Below are positions 25,331 to 34,501 of a stretch of DNA of 64,000 nucleotides, in pieces. A program made the position numbers and the translations under genes. The notes under the pieces were generated by a model that saw only the letters and a program-made list of their open reading frames with translations, did not search any database and was not told where the DNA came from. Within the stretch, counting starts at the first letter, position 1. Each line of letters starts with the position of its first letter. Origin of the DNA: G964291335 sp964291335 (GTDB lineage Bacteria; Chloroflexota; Dehalococcoidia; Lucifugimonadales; UBA3495); NCBI GenBank assembly GCA_964291335.2, contig OZ219748.1, positions 372,001 through 436,000 of the forward strand, read 5' to 3'.

Positions 25331-26786
25331 TACAGGCAGTCCGTTCTCCGTTGGGGCCAACCAACAGCGCCTGCTTAATTCCGCGAAACCTGGCATATTC
25401 CTGCGCGGTTTCCCCGGTGCGGGAACAGACTTCCAGCTCTACTGCAACGCCTGCGGCGGTCAATTCCTGCGCAACCTGAAAGGCATAACGGCAGCTTTCC
25501 GGCGCTGTTGCCAGCACCAGAACGGGCGCTTCCGCCGAATTGCTTTCCTCAACGGGCAAGCCGGCTTCTCCCAAGGCTAACAGGGTTTCCAGAGTATAGG
25601 CAAAGCCCAGGGCCGGCACATCAACCGGGCTGCCCAAAGCCCGGGCTAAACCATCATAGCGGCCGCCACTGCCCAGGGGACTGTCCCAACCCGAATGCCG
25701 GATTTCGAACAGAATGCCATTATAGTAAGCCAACCCCCGGGCCAAACCAAAATCCACGGTCAACGCCGCGGCAACAGAAGGCGCTGCCTCAAGGACTTCC
25801 AGCAATACCTCCAGGCGGTTCAAGGGGCCGGTATCGGCGCCGGCTGCGTCAACAATCACCCGAGCTTCAGCAACCGCAGACCCCGGATTGCCATTTACCT
25901 GGGCCAGTTGGCTTGCCAGGTCCAAAGCCCGCTCCAGGCGAATGGCCTCATCACTGCCCCGCAGCTTCCGCATAAAGCGGTCAACCACCTGCGCCGGCTC
26001 GCGTTGGCCATAACGTCGGAAGTGGGCGCTGTTCCACTGGAGCAGTCCATGAATTACCTGCCTGGCCTGAGCGTCGTCCAGCCCGGCCAAAGCCGTGTTC
26101 AATTCTTCGTATTCCGGGTCCCGGCCCCCCAGGTGCAGTTGATAAGCCCGTTCCTTTACTGCCGGCAACGCCGCCGGCCCCTGTCGCAACCGGGGTACTG
26201 CATCGAGGATGAAGTTGCGCGCCCGGTCGGAGATTTGGGCCACGTCGAGCAGGCTGTGGAAAACGTCCAGGTCAGCCAATTCAATCCAATGCCCGGCAAC
26301 CCCAGCCCATTCGGGGGTCTGAACAGCCAGGGCGATCAACTCGGCGTCGGCCAACACTGTGCCGGAACCCAGCAATTCCGCTCCCACCTGGGTAAACTGC
26401 CCGCTGCTTTCCGGGTGGCCCAAATCATAGCGGAAAACCGGGCCGGCGTATTGCCAGCGAGCCGGCAATGCTGTCTGGCCGGCGTTTTCCAGGTAATAAC
26501 GCATGATGGGCGAGGTGAACTCGGGCCGCAGACTGACCGGGTTGCTGCCCGCATCCACGAAGCTGTACAACCGGGAAGCCAACCCGCCGCCGGACTGGCG
26601 CAGGAAAAGCTCGGTATTTTCCAGCAGTGGCGTTTCCAGGTATTGATAACCGTACCCGCCAATGCCGGATATTAAATGGTCCTGCAATCGTCGCCTACGG
26701 AGCCATGTTTCGCCCTGAAGATCGTACATGCCCCGGAGCCGACGCACCGGTTGGGGTAAAAAAGCAGGCTGCGCAGTCATAGTCAT
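25320..26786 (-). CDS. hisZ: ATP phosphoribosyltransferase regulatory subunit, HisRS-like
   Basis: 488 residues with a class II aminoacyl-tRNA synthetase fold: PVRRLRGMYDLQGE, motif 2 RWQYAGPVFRYD, and SGGRYDGLARALG before motif 3. Two HisRS hallmarks are broken. The histidine-binding RGLDYY reads RGLAYYNG (near 348), and the motif 3 GLER becomes YTLET, losing the ATP-binding Arg. It is therefore not a tRNA charging enzyme but HisZ, which activates and regulates HisG. Unlike typical HisZ it keeps an anticodon-binding-like C-terminal domain (PVLVLATAPESCRYAFQVAQ onward). It is the first gene of the his operon. Confidence 0.85.
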   Translation of the reverse strand: MTMTAQPAFLPQPVRRLRGMYDLQGETWLRRRRLQDHLISGIGGYGYQYLETPLLENTELFLRQSGGGLASRLYSFVDAGSNPVSLRPEFTSPIMRYYLENAGQTALPARWQYAGPVFRYDLGHPESSGQFTQVGAELLGSGTVLADAELIALAVQTPEWAGVAGHWIELADLDVFHSLLDVAQISDRARNFILDAVPRLRQGPAALPAVKERAYQLHLGGRDPEYEELNTALAGLDDAQARQVIHGLLQWNSAHFRRYGQREPAQVVDRFMRKLRGSDEAIRLERALDLASQLAQVNGNPGSAVAEARVIVDAAGADTGPLNRLEVLLEVLEAAPSVAAALTVDFGLARGLAYYNGILFEIRHSGWDSPLGSGGRYDGLARALGSPVDVPALGFAYTLETLLALGEAGLPVEESNSAEAPVLVLATAPESCRYAFQVAQELTAAGVAVELEVCSRTGETAQEYARFRGIKQALLVGPNGERTACNVQ

Positions 26787-26827
26787 CGCCGGTTATTGTA
26801 CCCCGGCTGGTTGGCAGGTTCAACGGG

Positions 26828-26855
26828 ATGATACAAGGATCGAGTCAAATTGCAA
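26828..26855 (-). promoter_or_regulatory. Candidate promoter of the his operon
   Basis: On the minus strand, TTGCAA (26855-26850) and TATCAT (26833-26828) are separated by 16 nt and lie about 42 nt upstream of hisZ. The -10 matches consensus at 5 of 6 positions, the -35 at 4 of 6. No T-box or leader peptide is apparent. Confidence 0.45.
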
Positions 26856-26958
26856 AGTCTTGCCTGACTTTGCCGTTCAGTCGGATATGAGCGTTCTGCG
26901 TCGTATTGACCGGCAGTATCATTTGCAGTATGCGCCCGGGGTGGGGTTGCCTGAAGAA

Positions 26959-27717
26959 CTAGGGATGAGCGTTCAAGCCTCCGTCCACGTAAACCGGCTG
27001 GCCGGTGGTATAGTCGCAGGCTTCAGAACAAAGGTAGGCCAGCAGGGGGCCTATATCGCGGGGGTGGCCCTTGTGGCGCAGGGGAATATAACGTACCAGT
27101 TGTTCTTCCCGCTGCCGCTCCACTGGTATATCTTCAGCGGTAGTCCAGCCGGCGCCAATGGCGTTGGCCCGAATGTTGCTTCGGCCCCACTCCACGGCTA
27201 AAGACCGGGTAAGCGCCAGCAGGCCAGCCTGACTGACGCTGAAAGCCGAACCGTTGGCCAGGCCGCGTTCAGCCAGTCCGGAAATTATGTTAACTATCCG
27301 CCCATACTCCTGGGCAATCATCCGCCGCCCCACAGCCTGGCAAAGCAGGAATGGCGCTCTCAAGTTGCGGGACTGCAACTCATCCCACTCCGCCAGGCTA
27401 ATGTCCAGGGCGGGCCTGGCAAACTGGCTGCGGGCGTCGTTAACCAGAATATCCACTCGGCGGTGAACCTGGTCAAAGGCCGACATAGCCCCGGCAACGG
27501 CCGTCGGTGAATCCAGATTGCCGGTTGTACCGCAGTGCTGGTCGTTGCGGTTGACCAGCGATAAGGCCGAATGCAGCAATTCCTGACGGCGCGCCAGGAC
27601 AAACACCCGGGCCCCGGCCTCGGCTAAAACCTGAACCATAAACGGAGCGTCAGCGCCGCCGGCTGTATAGAGAATTGCTACCCGACCGTCCAGATTGAAT
27701 TGTTCAAGTATCGGCAT
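26959..27717 (-). CDS. SDR-family protein lacking catalytic residues (pseudoenzyme)
   Basis: 252 residues with the overall SDR fold and the C-terminal cofactor-proximal segment AYLCSEACDYTTGQPVYVDGG. Key residues are changed. The TGxxxGxG nucleotide loop reads YTAGGADAPF, the NNAG motif reads VNDARS, and the catalytic YxxxK is F159-SVS-Q163, exactly 13 residues after the retained Ser146. It should not reduce or oxidise carbonyls on its own. It is 42 bp downstream of an intact SDR gene of similar length. A heteromeric complex, as in the BbsCD dehydrogenase of toluene degraders where one SDR subunit is inactive, is a reasonable hypothesis. Confidence 0.85.
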   Translation of the reverse strand: MPILEQFNLDGRVAILYTAGGADAPFMVQVLAEAGARVFVLARRQELLHSALSLVNRNDQHCGTTGNLDSPTAVAGAMSAFDQVHRRVDILVNDARSQFARPALDISLAEWDELQSRNLRAPFLLCQAVGRRMIAQEYGRIVNIISGLAERGLANGSAFSVSQAGLLALTRSLAVEWGRSNIRANAIGAGWTTAEDIPVERQREEQLVRYIPLRHKGHPRDIGPLLAYLCSEACDYTTGQPVYVDGGLNAHP

Positions 27718-27759
27718 TGCGCTCTCCCGCCAGTGGCAGCCTTATGTCCCCATAACCCA

Positions 27760-28569
27760 CTACGGCTCAAGGGGCATGTCCGGGGCGTAGCCGGTGGGAG
27801 CCAAGCCGGCGGCCAGTCCGCCGCCATCCAGAGTAAAGATTTCGCCGGTCATGTAGTCTGAAGCGGCGGAGGCCAAGAATACCGCTATCGGTCCGATATG
27901 TTCCGGCCGGCCAAGCTGACCAGTAGGCAGGTATGCGCCGGAACGGGGCAGTGCCTCGCGAATATCCGAGTCAGTCCCCGCGGTGGGAATAAAGCCGGGA
28001 ACTATGCTGTTGGCGGTAATTCCGTAACGGGCCAGGCTGAAAGACAGCGCCCGTGTCAGCTGAATAACCCCACCCTTGGTACAGCAATACATATAGATGT
28101 CCCGGCCGCCGCGCAGCCCGAACCCCGAAGCTACATTGATTATCTTGCCCCAACCCTGGTCAACCATGGGGCGGGCGGCGGCCCTGGCGCAATAAAAGGC
28201 GCCGCTGAGGTTAACGTCCAGCGCCCCCTGCCATTGCTCGTCAGTAATCTCCCAGATTGGGGTAGGCGTGTTATCTGATACCAGAGCAGCATTGTTAATC
28301 AGCGCGTCTATGCGTCCAAACCGATTGATGGTCGCCGCGATGAGGGCGTTGGCCCGAGCGGAATCGCTAACGTCCGCAGGCACGGCGATAGCGTCACCCC
28401 CCAGCGCCTTCACTTCCGCCGCCGCCGATTCAATCGGCCCGGGCCGGCGGCCGGCGATAACCAGGCTGGCTCCGGCCCGGGCCAGATGACGAACCATCTC
28501 CAGACCGAGGCCAGTCCCCCCGCCGGTAACCACTGCAACCCGACCGTCCAGGCTTAATGATTCCAGCAT
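27760..28569 (-). CDS. Short-chain dehydrogenase/reductase (active)
   Basis: 269 residues from the ATG at 28569 (the longer reading runs into birA). It is a classical SDR: VVTGGGTGLGLEM nucleotide loop, INNAA, INVAS148 and Y161-CCT-K165 catalytic pair, and the C-terminal SDYMTGEIFTLDGG. The Arg-Arg after the second strand (IAGRRPG) suggests NADP(H) preference. It oxidises or reduces an unidentified hydroxy/keto substrate, possibly a 3-hydroxyacyl thioester as in FabG. It is followed by a degenerate SDR that may be its partner, and lies 16 bp after birA. Confidence 0.88.
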   Translation of the reverse strand: MLESLSLDGRVAVVTGGGTGLGLEMVRHLARAGASLVIAGRRPGPIESAAAEVKALGGDAIAVPADVSDSARANALIAATINRFGRIDALINNAALVSDNTPTPIWEITDEQWQGALDVNLSGAFYCARAAARPMVDQGWGKIINVASGFGLRGGRDIYMYCCTKGGVIQLTRALSFSLARYGITANSIVPGFIPTAGTDSDIREALPRSGAYLPTGQLGRPEHIGPIAVFLASAASDYMTGEIFTLDGGGLAAGLAPTGYAPDMPLEP

Positions 28570-28585
28570 AAGTTCGGGCCTGTTC

Positions 28586-29407
28586 TTAATCCACCGGACG
28601 GAGAAAGGCAACGTCCCCGGCGGTAAAAGTCAACAATTGGCCGTCATCCTGACGCAGTTGCAGGTTCCCCATCCCGTCCACGCCTTCGGCGGCGCCCAGG
28701 TAGTCGCTTCCCCCGGAGGATACCCGTACCTTCTGTCCCAGGGTATCCAACAGCTCCTTCCATTCTTCCACCGGGGTATCACCATGGTTGAGCTGAATGT
28801 AGCGGGCATCCAGCTGTTGCAGGATTTCCCGCAGCAAATCATCCCGGGGAATGTCGCCGGCCGAAGCCTGGTTCAGGCTGGTTGCGCCGCCGGCCAGTTC
28901 GGTAAACTCCTCGGCATCCAAGGCCACATTTATGCCAATGCCGATGATGGTATGGTTCACTTGCCCGCCGGCAATAGCGCTCTCAATCAGCAGACCGGCT
29001 ACCTTCTTGCCGTCCAGCAGCACGTCATTGGGCCACTTAATTCGCGGCTTGAGACCGCTGATGTTGGTTATTGCCCGAACCACCGCCACACCGCACAGGC
29101 TGTTCAGATAAGGTAAACTCTCCAGTGCCGGGTAAAGCACCACCGAGAGATACAGGTTGCCGGAACGGGATACCCAGGTTCGTCCCTGTCGGCCCCGGCT
29201 GGCGGTTTGCGTCTCCGCAACGATAACAGTCCCTTCCTCAGTGCCTCGCTCCGCGCGAATAACCGCTTCGTCCATGGTAGAGCCAACTTCCTGAAAGAAC
29301 AGGATTCGTTTACCCACCAGGCGAGTATATAGCCCACCGCGCAAGGTCTCGGCAACAATGTTGGCTCCGGCAGCGCCGGAACCGCGGGGCTTCAGCTCCC
29401 CTTCCAT
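28586..29407 (-). CDS. birA: Biotin--[acetyl-CoA-carboxylase] ligase
   Basis: 273 residues from the ATG at 29407; frames starting at 29518 or 29506 would add up to 37 residues and cannot be excluded. Diagnostic motifs: FFQEVGSTMDEA, ETQTASRGRQGRTWVS (biotinyl-AMP binding GRGRxGR variant), IKWPNDVLLDGKKVAGLLIE and IIGIGINVAL. There is no N-terminal DNA-binding helix-turn-helix, so it is a monofunctional group I ligase, not a bio operon repressor. It activates biotin with ATP and attaches it to carboxylase carrier domains. Confidence 0.93.
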   Translation of the reverse strand: MEGELKPRGSGAAGANIVAETLRGGLYTRLVGKRILFFQEVGSTMDEAVIRAERGTEEGTVIVAETQTASRGRQGRTWVSRSGNLYLSVVLYPALESLPYLNSLCGVAVVRAITNISGLKPRIKWPNDVLLDGKKVAGLLIESAIAGGQVNHTIIGIGINVALDAEEFTELAGGATSLNQASAGDIPRDDLLREILQQLDARYIQLNHGDTPVEEWKELLDTLGQKVRVSSGGSDYLGAAEGVDGMGNLQLRQDDGQLLTFTAGDVAFLRPVD

Positions 29408-29579
29408 AACATCAGCCTTATTCTTTGCACCATACCGGCCAGCGGATTTCTGTCCGGTGGTATTCAGCAGCGATTGCAGATTGATACCTCGGCCAAAGCC
29501 AATCATAGCCGCCCGCACCCCTGATTGTCCGGTTCAGCCGCGACGGCGCTCAGTGGCGACCAGGCTGACAATTGCCGTT

Positions 29580-30899
29580 TTACCAACCGTGTTCCAGCTT
29601 GTCCTGGAGAATAGACACCAAGTCGCCGATTGATACTCGCACCTGATGCATCGTATCCCGGTCCCGGATGGTTACCCGATGGTCTTCCAGGGTTTCGAAA
29701 TCCACCGTTACGCAGTAGGGTGTGCCAATCTCATCCTGACGCCGGTAGCGCCGCCCTACGCTCTGGGCGTCGTCGAACTGAACGCTGAAATGGCGGCGCA
29801 GCAGGTTATGTATATTGCGCGCCGTGGGGGTTAGGCGGGCGTTTCGACTAAGGGGCAGCACCGCTACGGTAATCGGCGCCAGCCGGCGGTGAAGATGGGA
29901 AACAACCCGCACGGCATTCCCATCCGGTTCTTCATCATAGGCATCCAGCCAAAAAGCCAAAGTGGCCCGGTCCACTCCGCCCGAAGGTTCTATCACATAG
30001 GGAATGTAATGCTCTCTGGTTCCTTCATCGAAGTAGGTCAAGTCCGCCCCGCTGCTTTCGGCGTGGCGGCGCAGGTCAAAGTCGGTTCGGTCAGCGATGC
30101 CTTCCAGTTCGCCCCAGCCCCAGGGGAACCGATACTCAATGTCATAGGTATCCCTGGCATAATGGGCCAATTCATCCGGAGCGTGGCGGCGCAGGCGCAG
30201 GTTCTCCCGGCGAATGCCATAATCCAGATACCATTGAAAGCGCGTTTCCACCCAATGCTGCAACCATTCTTCATCGGCGCCCGGCTTTACAAAAAACTCT
30301 ACCTCCATTTGCTCAAACTCGCGGGTGCGGAAGGTGAAGTTGCCCGGGGTAATTTCGTTGCGGAAGGCCTTGCCAATCTGCCCAATACCGAAAGGCAGCT
30401 TGCGGCGAGTAGTATTGAGTACGTTCTGAAAATTGACGAAGATACCCTGGGCAGTCTCCGGCCTCAGAAACACTTCGTGTCCGGTATCCTCCACCGGGCC
30501 CATGAAAGTGCGGAACATCAGGTTAAAGCGGCGGGGTTCAGTAAAGTCGCCGCCGCATTCCTGGCAGGCCCTGGCTTCCAACTGGTCGGCGCGAAAGCGC
30601 AAATGGCAGTTTCGACATTCCACCAACGGGTCCGAGAAGTTCTCCACGTGCCCGCTGGCTGCCCAGACCTGGGGCGCCATTAATATGGCTGCATCCAGGC
30701 CTACCATATCGTCTCGGCCCATTATGACCGACTGCCACCACGCCTCTTTGACGTGACGCTTCAGTTCTACCCCCAGGGGGCCATAGTCCCAGGTAGAAGC
30801 CAGACCGCCATAAATTTCGCTGCTCTGGAAGACAAAACCGCGGCGCTTGGCAAGGGACAGAATCTTGTCCATGTCGGCATAGGGTAAAGTTCGGGGCAC
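29580..30899 (-). CDS. glyS: Glycyl-tRNA synthetase, alpha2 (single-chain) type
   Basis: 439 residues. Class II GlyRS of the eukaryote/archaea-like dimeric type: KILSLAKRRGFVFQSSEIYGG at the start, YGPLGVELKRHV, a zinc-binding-like CRNCHLRFRADQLEARACQE (C..C...C..C), FMGPVEDTGHEVFLRPETAQ, FRTREFEQMEVEFFV, and the motif 3 region VIEPSGGVDRATLAFWLDAY. The anticodon-binding domain occupies the last 110 residues. It charges tRNA-Gly. This form, rather than the alpha2-beta2 form of many bacteria, is found in Chloroflexi, Actinobacteria and some Firmicutes. The gap to chlID (30900-31177) shows no gene. Confidence 0.95.
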   Translation of the reverse strand: MPRTLPYADMDKILSLAKRRGFVFQSSEIYGGLASTWDYGPLGVELKRHVKEAWWQSVIMGRDDMVGLDAAILMAPQVWAASGHVENFSDPLVECRNCHLRFRADQLEARACQECGGDFTEPRRFNLMFRTFMGPVEDTGHEVFLRPETAQGIFVNFQNVLNTTRRKLPFGIGQIGKAFRNEITPGNFTFRTREFEQMEVEFFVKPGADEEWLQHWVETRFQWYLDYGIRRENLRLRRHAPDELAHYARDTYDIEYRFPWGWGELEGIADRTDFDLRRHAESSGADLTYFDEGTREHYIPYVIEPSGGVDRATLAFWLDAYDEEPDGNAVRVVSHLHRRLAPITVAVLPLSRNARLTPTARNIHNLLRRHFSVQFDDAQSVGRRYRRQDEIGTPYCVTVDFETLEDHRVTIRDRDTMHQVRVSIGDLVSILQDKLEHGW

Positions 30900-31177
30900 C
30901 TGACGACCTCAATACTGCGGGATTCAGAAAGGCTAACCCTTCTGTTTTATAGAGGGGCGTGAGTAGAGGTTACCAATTTCAATGTTCGGTGTAAATGCGC
31001 AGGAAAGACGGATCCAGTCAAAATTGCCGGGGCTTCCTTCCCGGATTGTCAGCGAGGCTATCGGGCAGCTTGAGGGGATAACCGGCTGGTTTCCCGTAAC
31101 CGGGGCTTAACCTGAATGGAGCAAAATCAGCCTTCGTTGCCGAAGCCGGGCTGCCGGCGCGACGCCGAACCGGTTGG

Positions 31178-33220
31178 TCAATCAAACCTTTCTCTTCGTA
31201 CCGCATCGACCAGGCTGTCGGCCCGCAGCTCTTCGAGGGTCAGGTAGCGCGCGCCCATAGCCTCGGCCAGGGGCCGGGCCAACTGCAACTTGATGAAATC
31301 CAACTCGGTGTCTATGACCACGCAAGTTAAATCCTTATCCTTGAAGACCGAGGCAATACCCTGGGCCTCTTCAACCGGCGAGGCGGCGCCCCCGTCCAAA
31401 GGCAGGTTGGCGCGCCCGTCAGAAAGCAGTACTACCAAGGGAACCAGGTTCCGGTCCTTCAATCGTTCTGTCTCCAGCGTTTCCAGCGCCAGGTGAAGCC
31501 CCCGGCCCAGGGGAGTGCGGCCTCCCGTGGGCATATCTTGCAGGTACAGCTGGGCCAGGTCCACGCTGCTGGTGGGCGGCAGCAGCAAATCAGCCCCGGC
31601 GCCCCGAAAGCTAATCAGGGCCACCCGATCCCGTCGCTGGTAGGCGTCAAGCAGCAGGGAGAGAACCGCCCCCTTGACCGCCACCATGCGCCGTTGGGCT
31701 CCCATGGAGCCGCTGGCGTCCACCACGAAGAGAATCAGGCTGCCGGTTCGGGTTTCCCGCACCTTCTCCCGCACATCCCGGGGCTCGATGCGCAGGGCCA
31801 TTTCACCAGAATTGGGCTTGGGGTCATCCAGCCGGCGGCGCTGCTGATACGGGGCGGCGGCCCTGAGCGTGGCGTCCAGGGCCAGATCGCTCACCTTGCC
31901 CTCGGGGATTCGGGCCCGCACGTAGCGTCCGGCAGTGTTGCTGCTGATTGTGGTGGCGCGGCGGCCTGCCGACGGGCGCTCCCGTCGGTCTGGCGGCGGC
32001 AAGAGGATGGACTGGATGGCGTAGGGTTCGCCGGCCTCGAACCACTCATCCTGCGGCAATGCCTCGGAGCCGGTCTCTGACCCTTCCGGAGATTGCCCGG
32101 CCGGGTCATGTAAGTCGGAAGGGTCAGAATCCTCGTTGCCCGAGTCCTGCGCTGAATCCCGGGACTCCGGCTCCCGATGGCGGGTACGGTTCTGGAAATC
32201 TTCCAGCATATTATCCAACTGCTCGGTAACCGGATGGGGCTGCTGAAAAGGCTGGCGACGCTGGCGGTGCAGCAAAGCCATCTCGGCTGCCTCCCGAACA
32301 TCCTGAACGTTTACTTCAGTACGCCCGGCGTAGGCGGCGATAGTGCTGGCGGTTTTATACATTACAATATCGCCCCGCAGGCCATCGACCTGATATTCGG
32401 CGCAAATATCGGTTATCAGCTCCAGAATGTCCTCGCCTACCTGAACTCGGGGCAGCATCCGGCGACTGCGGCGCAGGCGTTCCCGTTCCTCCTGTTCCGC
32501 CGGCTGCCATTCAGCCATGAAGTCAAACGGGGCGGCTTCGTAGGCAATGCGCCGGCGCACCACCTCCCGGCGCTCCGCAGAGGGCATTATGCCGTCCACT
32601 GCCACGGCCAGGCCAAAGCGATCCAGCAACTGCGGGCGCAAATCCCCTTCCTCGGGGTTCATCGTACCCACCAGAATGAACTCGGCGGCGTGGCTGACCG
32701 AGATACCCTCCCGCTCCACGTAATTGCGGCCCATGGCCGCGGCATCAAGAAGCACATCCACCAAATGGTCGTTGAGCAGGTTAACTTCATCAATGTAGAG
32801 GATTCCCCGATGGGCAGCGGCAATCAAGCCGGGCTCAAAGCTCTTGCCGCCGGTCTTGATCGCCTGCTCAATGTCCAGGGAACCCACCAGCCGGTCTTCA
32901 CTGGCGCCCACCGGCAAATCCACAATGCGCACCTGATGGCTGACCGGCGGGTTGTCGCAGCTGCCCGACTCGCACCACTGACAGAGACCTTGCCGGGCCT
33001 CCGGTGGGCAGCTGTAGGGGCAACCTTGCAGAACCTCCACTTCCGGCAGCAGGGCAGCCAGGGAGCGGACAGCGGTGGACTTGGCAGTTCCCTTCCTGCC
33101 TCTAATCAGCACGCCGCCAATCCGGGGGTTGACGGTGTTCAGGAGCAGGGCCCGCTTCATAGCCGTCTGGCCCACAATGGCGGTAAAGGGAAAGGAAGGC
33201 TCCTGATTCCGTTGAGTCAA
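31178..33220 (-). CDS. Fused ChlI/ChlD-type AAA+ and vWA chelatase subunit, probably for cobalt
   Basis: 680 residues. The N-terminal AAA+ part (about 1-330) has Walker A GRKGTAKST, Walker B ILYIDEVNLL and sensor NPEEGDLRPQLLDRFGL. It is joined by an acidic Ser/Asp/Pro-rich linker (about 350-400) to a vWA domain (about 490-675) with the MIDAS motif VDASGSMGAQRR. This ChlID fusion powers metal insertion by the large CobN/ChlH subunit. Because it ends an operon containing cobN, cbtA, cbtB and cbiE under a cobalamin riboswitch, it is more likely a cobaltochelatase motor than a Mg-chelatase subunit. A Cys-rich segment (CPYSCPPEARQGLCQWC) occurs in many such proteins. Confidence 0.88.
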   Translation of the reverse strand: MTQRNQEPSFPFTAIVGQTAMKRALLLNTVNPRIGGVLIRGRKGTAKSTAVRSLAALLPEVEVLQGCPYSCPPEARQGLCQWCESGSCDNPPVSHQVRIVDLPVGASEDRLVGSLDIEQAIKTGGKSFEPGLIAAAHRGILYIDEVNLLNDHLVDVLLDAAAMGRNYVEREGISVSHAAEFILVGTMNPEEGDLRPQLLDRFGLAVAVDGIMPSAERREVVRRRIAYEAAPFDFMAEWQPAEQEERERLRRSRRMLPRVQVGEDILELITDICAEYQVDGLRGDIVMYKTASTIAAYAGRTEVNVQDVREAAEMALLHRQRRQPFQQPHPVTEQLDNMLEDFQNRTRHREPESRDSAQDSGNEDSDPSDLHDPAGQSPEGSETGSEALPQDEWFEAGEPYAIQSILLPPPDRRERPSAGRRATTISSNTAGRYVRARIPEGKVSDLALDATLRAAAPYQQRRRLDDPKPNSGEMALRIEPRDVREKVRETRTGSLILFVVDASGSMGAQRRMVAVKGAVLSLLLDAYQRRDRVALISFRGAGADLLLPPTSSVDLAQLYLQDMPTGGRTPLGRGLHLALETLETERLKDRNLVPLVVLLSDGRANLPLDGGAASPVEEAQGIASVFKDKDLTCVVIDTELDFIKLQLARPLAEAMGARYLTLEELRADSLVDAVRRERFD

Positions 33221-33250
33221 CGGGATTCCTCCAAAAGGGCGAGTCGGCGC

Positions 33251-34054
33251 TTAGCTGCGGCGGCTTTCCGAATATTGCCGGTCAGCCGCCATTGCGCCAG
33301 CCGCCGTTATACCCCGTTCCCGGTAGCGGATGTAGCCGGCCACCCCCAGGGCAATGGTCAACCAAAGCAGCAGATGCCCGGCCAGGGAAAAGGTGCGGAA
33401 CAGAAGTACCAACGACTCTGGCGTCCATTCAGGTATCGGGTCCGGGTTGCCGGGCATTACCGCAAAGAGGCCGCTAATAAACGCGCCATAGGCAACGCCG
33501 ATGCCGGCATAGCGCAGCAAGCGCTGGTTTCCTTCAGCAGAGGAGCGGCCAACGGCTCTGGCCCCCAGGCAAGCCACTGCCGCCGCTCCGGCCGACAGCG
33601 CCATAAACAGGAACTGAAACCCTTGACGACCCAGCAGAGAGGCCTCTTCGCCAACACCCGGCGGGTTAAGCGGATATTTAGTCTGCGTAAGCAGCGAGAT
33701 AGCCCAAAACCCCAGCAAACCCGCGATAATCGTCCAGGCCCAGAGGTTCCAGCCGGGAGCCGCCCGCCGTACCAGGTGGAAGAAGCCGGTGAAAACGGCG
33801 GCGTAAATCACGCCCAGCACGGCCAACCCAAGCGCCAGCCCAATGCGCTGCATACCCAACGTGCCCAGGAAAGCGTAGAGGCCGGCAGCCTCCGGCTGAG
33901 CCGTACCAGCCGGGGCTTCTGCCGCCGCGGCGGCCTCCTCCAGAGAGATGGCCCACTCCATCACCGGCACATTCAGCACGTTTAGAAAGCCGCCGGTCAA
34001 CAAACCGGCAACCAAGCCCATTACCAGCGAAACCGGCAGAATGTTACGCATCAC
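33251..34054 (-). CDS. cbtA: CbtA family cobalt transporter subunit
   Basis: 267 residues with about six to seven membrane segments: the N-terminal ILPVSLVMGLVAGLLTGGFL, IGLALGLAVLGVIYAAVFTG, WTIIAGLLGFWAISLL, FLFMALSAGAAAVACLGA, GAFISGLFAVMPGNPDP and LLLWLTIALGVAGYI. This is the CbtA layout, and the P-G-N-P-D segment in the last third is typical. CbtA/CbtB were predicted from comparative genomics as a B12-regulated cobalt transporter. It is encoded between cbtB and chlID in the riboswitch operon, supporting cobalt uptake. Confidence 0.88.
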   Translation of the reverse strand: MMRNILPVSLVMGLVAGLLTGGFLNVLNVPVMEWAISLEEAAAAAEAPAGTAQPEAAGLYAFLGTLGMQRIGLALGLAVLGVIYAAVFTGFFHLVRRAAPGWNLWAWTIIAGLLGFWAISLLTQTKYPLNPPGVGEEASLLGRQGFQFLFMALSAGAAAVACLGARAVGRSSAEGNQRLLRYAGIGVAYGAFISGLFAVMPGNPDPIPEWTPESLVLLFRTFSLAGHLLLWLTIALGVAGYIRYRERGITAAGAMAADRQYSESRRS

Positions 34055-34173
34055 CGTCCCTCCAGCGGCAGCCTCCTTCAGGCAGGCTGGCTACTGCGCG
34101 CTGGACTGACACGGTAAATTGCACAGCCCAGCGCCTTGCCCGACAACCCTGGTAAAGTGTCCGAAGTTATGGC

Positions 34174-34377
34174 CTAGTGGCACATCAGCGCCACGTGGCG
34201 GGCGTGGTGGAAGAATTCGTGCACGGCGCCCAGAACGGCCGGCGAGCCAATCGCGGCGCCATGCACACTGGAATCCACGTAGCCGGCTATGTACAGGGCG
34301 GCAGCGCCCAGCAACAACCAGGGCGCCCAAACCGGGACAGACCGATCACCCAGAACGTTCCTCAGTATTGTCAGCAT
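34174..34377 (-). CDS. cbtB: CbtB family cobalt transporter small subunit
   Basis: 67 residues with one membrane helix (about 15-35, VWAPWLLLGAAALYIAGYV) and a His-rich C-terminus HEFFHHARHVALMCH, the metal-binding signature of CbtB. It acts with CbtA in B12-regulated cobalt uptake. It precedes cbtA by 119 bp; no additional gene is seen in that gap. Confidence 0.9.
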   Translation of the reverse strand: MLTILRNVLGDRSVPVWAPWLLLGAAALYIAGYVDSSVHGAAIGSPAVLGAVHEFFHHARHVALMCH

Positions 34378-34476
34378 ATTACCTCCAAAGTCCTTTCAGG
34401 TTAGTTTCCCATTAGCTGCCAAATCTATATGCCCGAACCGCTCCGATAAAAGGGTAATTCCTTTGCCACATCAGAA

Positions 34477-34501
34477 CCTTGCCTGGCAGCTTCCGGCAAG
34501 G
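34477..34501 (-). other. Small hairpin between the unknown gene and cbtB
   Basis: CCTTGCC (34477-34483) pairs with GGCAAGG (34495-34501) across an 11-nt loop, immediately after the stop of the unknown gene. No U-run follows, so it may be a processing or mRNA-stability hairpin rather than a terminator. Confidence 0.3.

Noticed and set aside
25320..26786. Histidyl-tRNA synthetase (hisS)
   Set aside because: The RGLDYY and motif 3 GLER residues are lost (RGLAYY, YTLET) and the gene overlaps hisG, so HisZ is the better call.
32177..33985. 602-codon plus-strand frame antisense to chlID and cbtA
   Set aside because: It is an antisense shadow in GC-rich DNA: it crosses two real genes, has no recognisable domain and no RBS.
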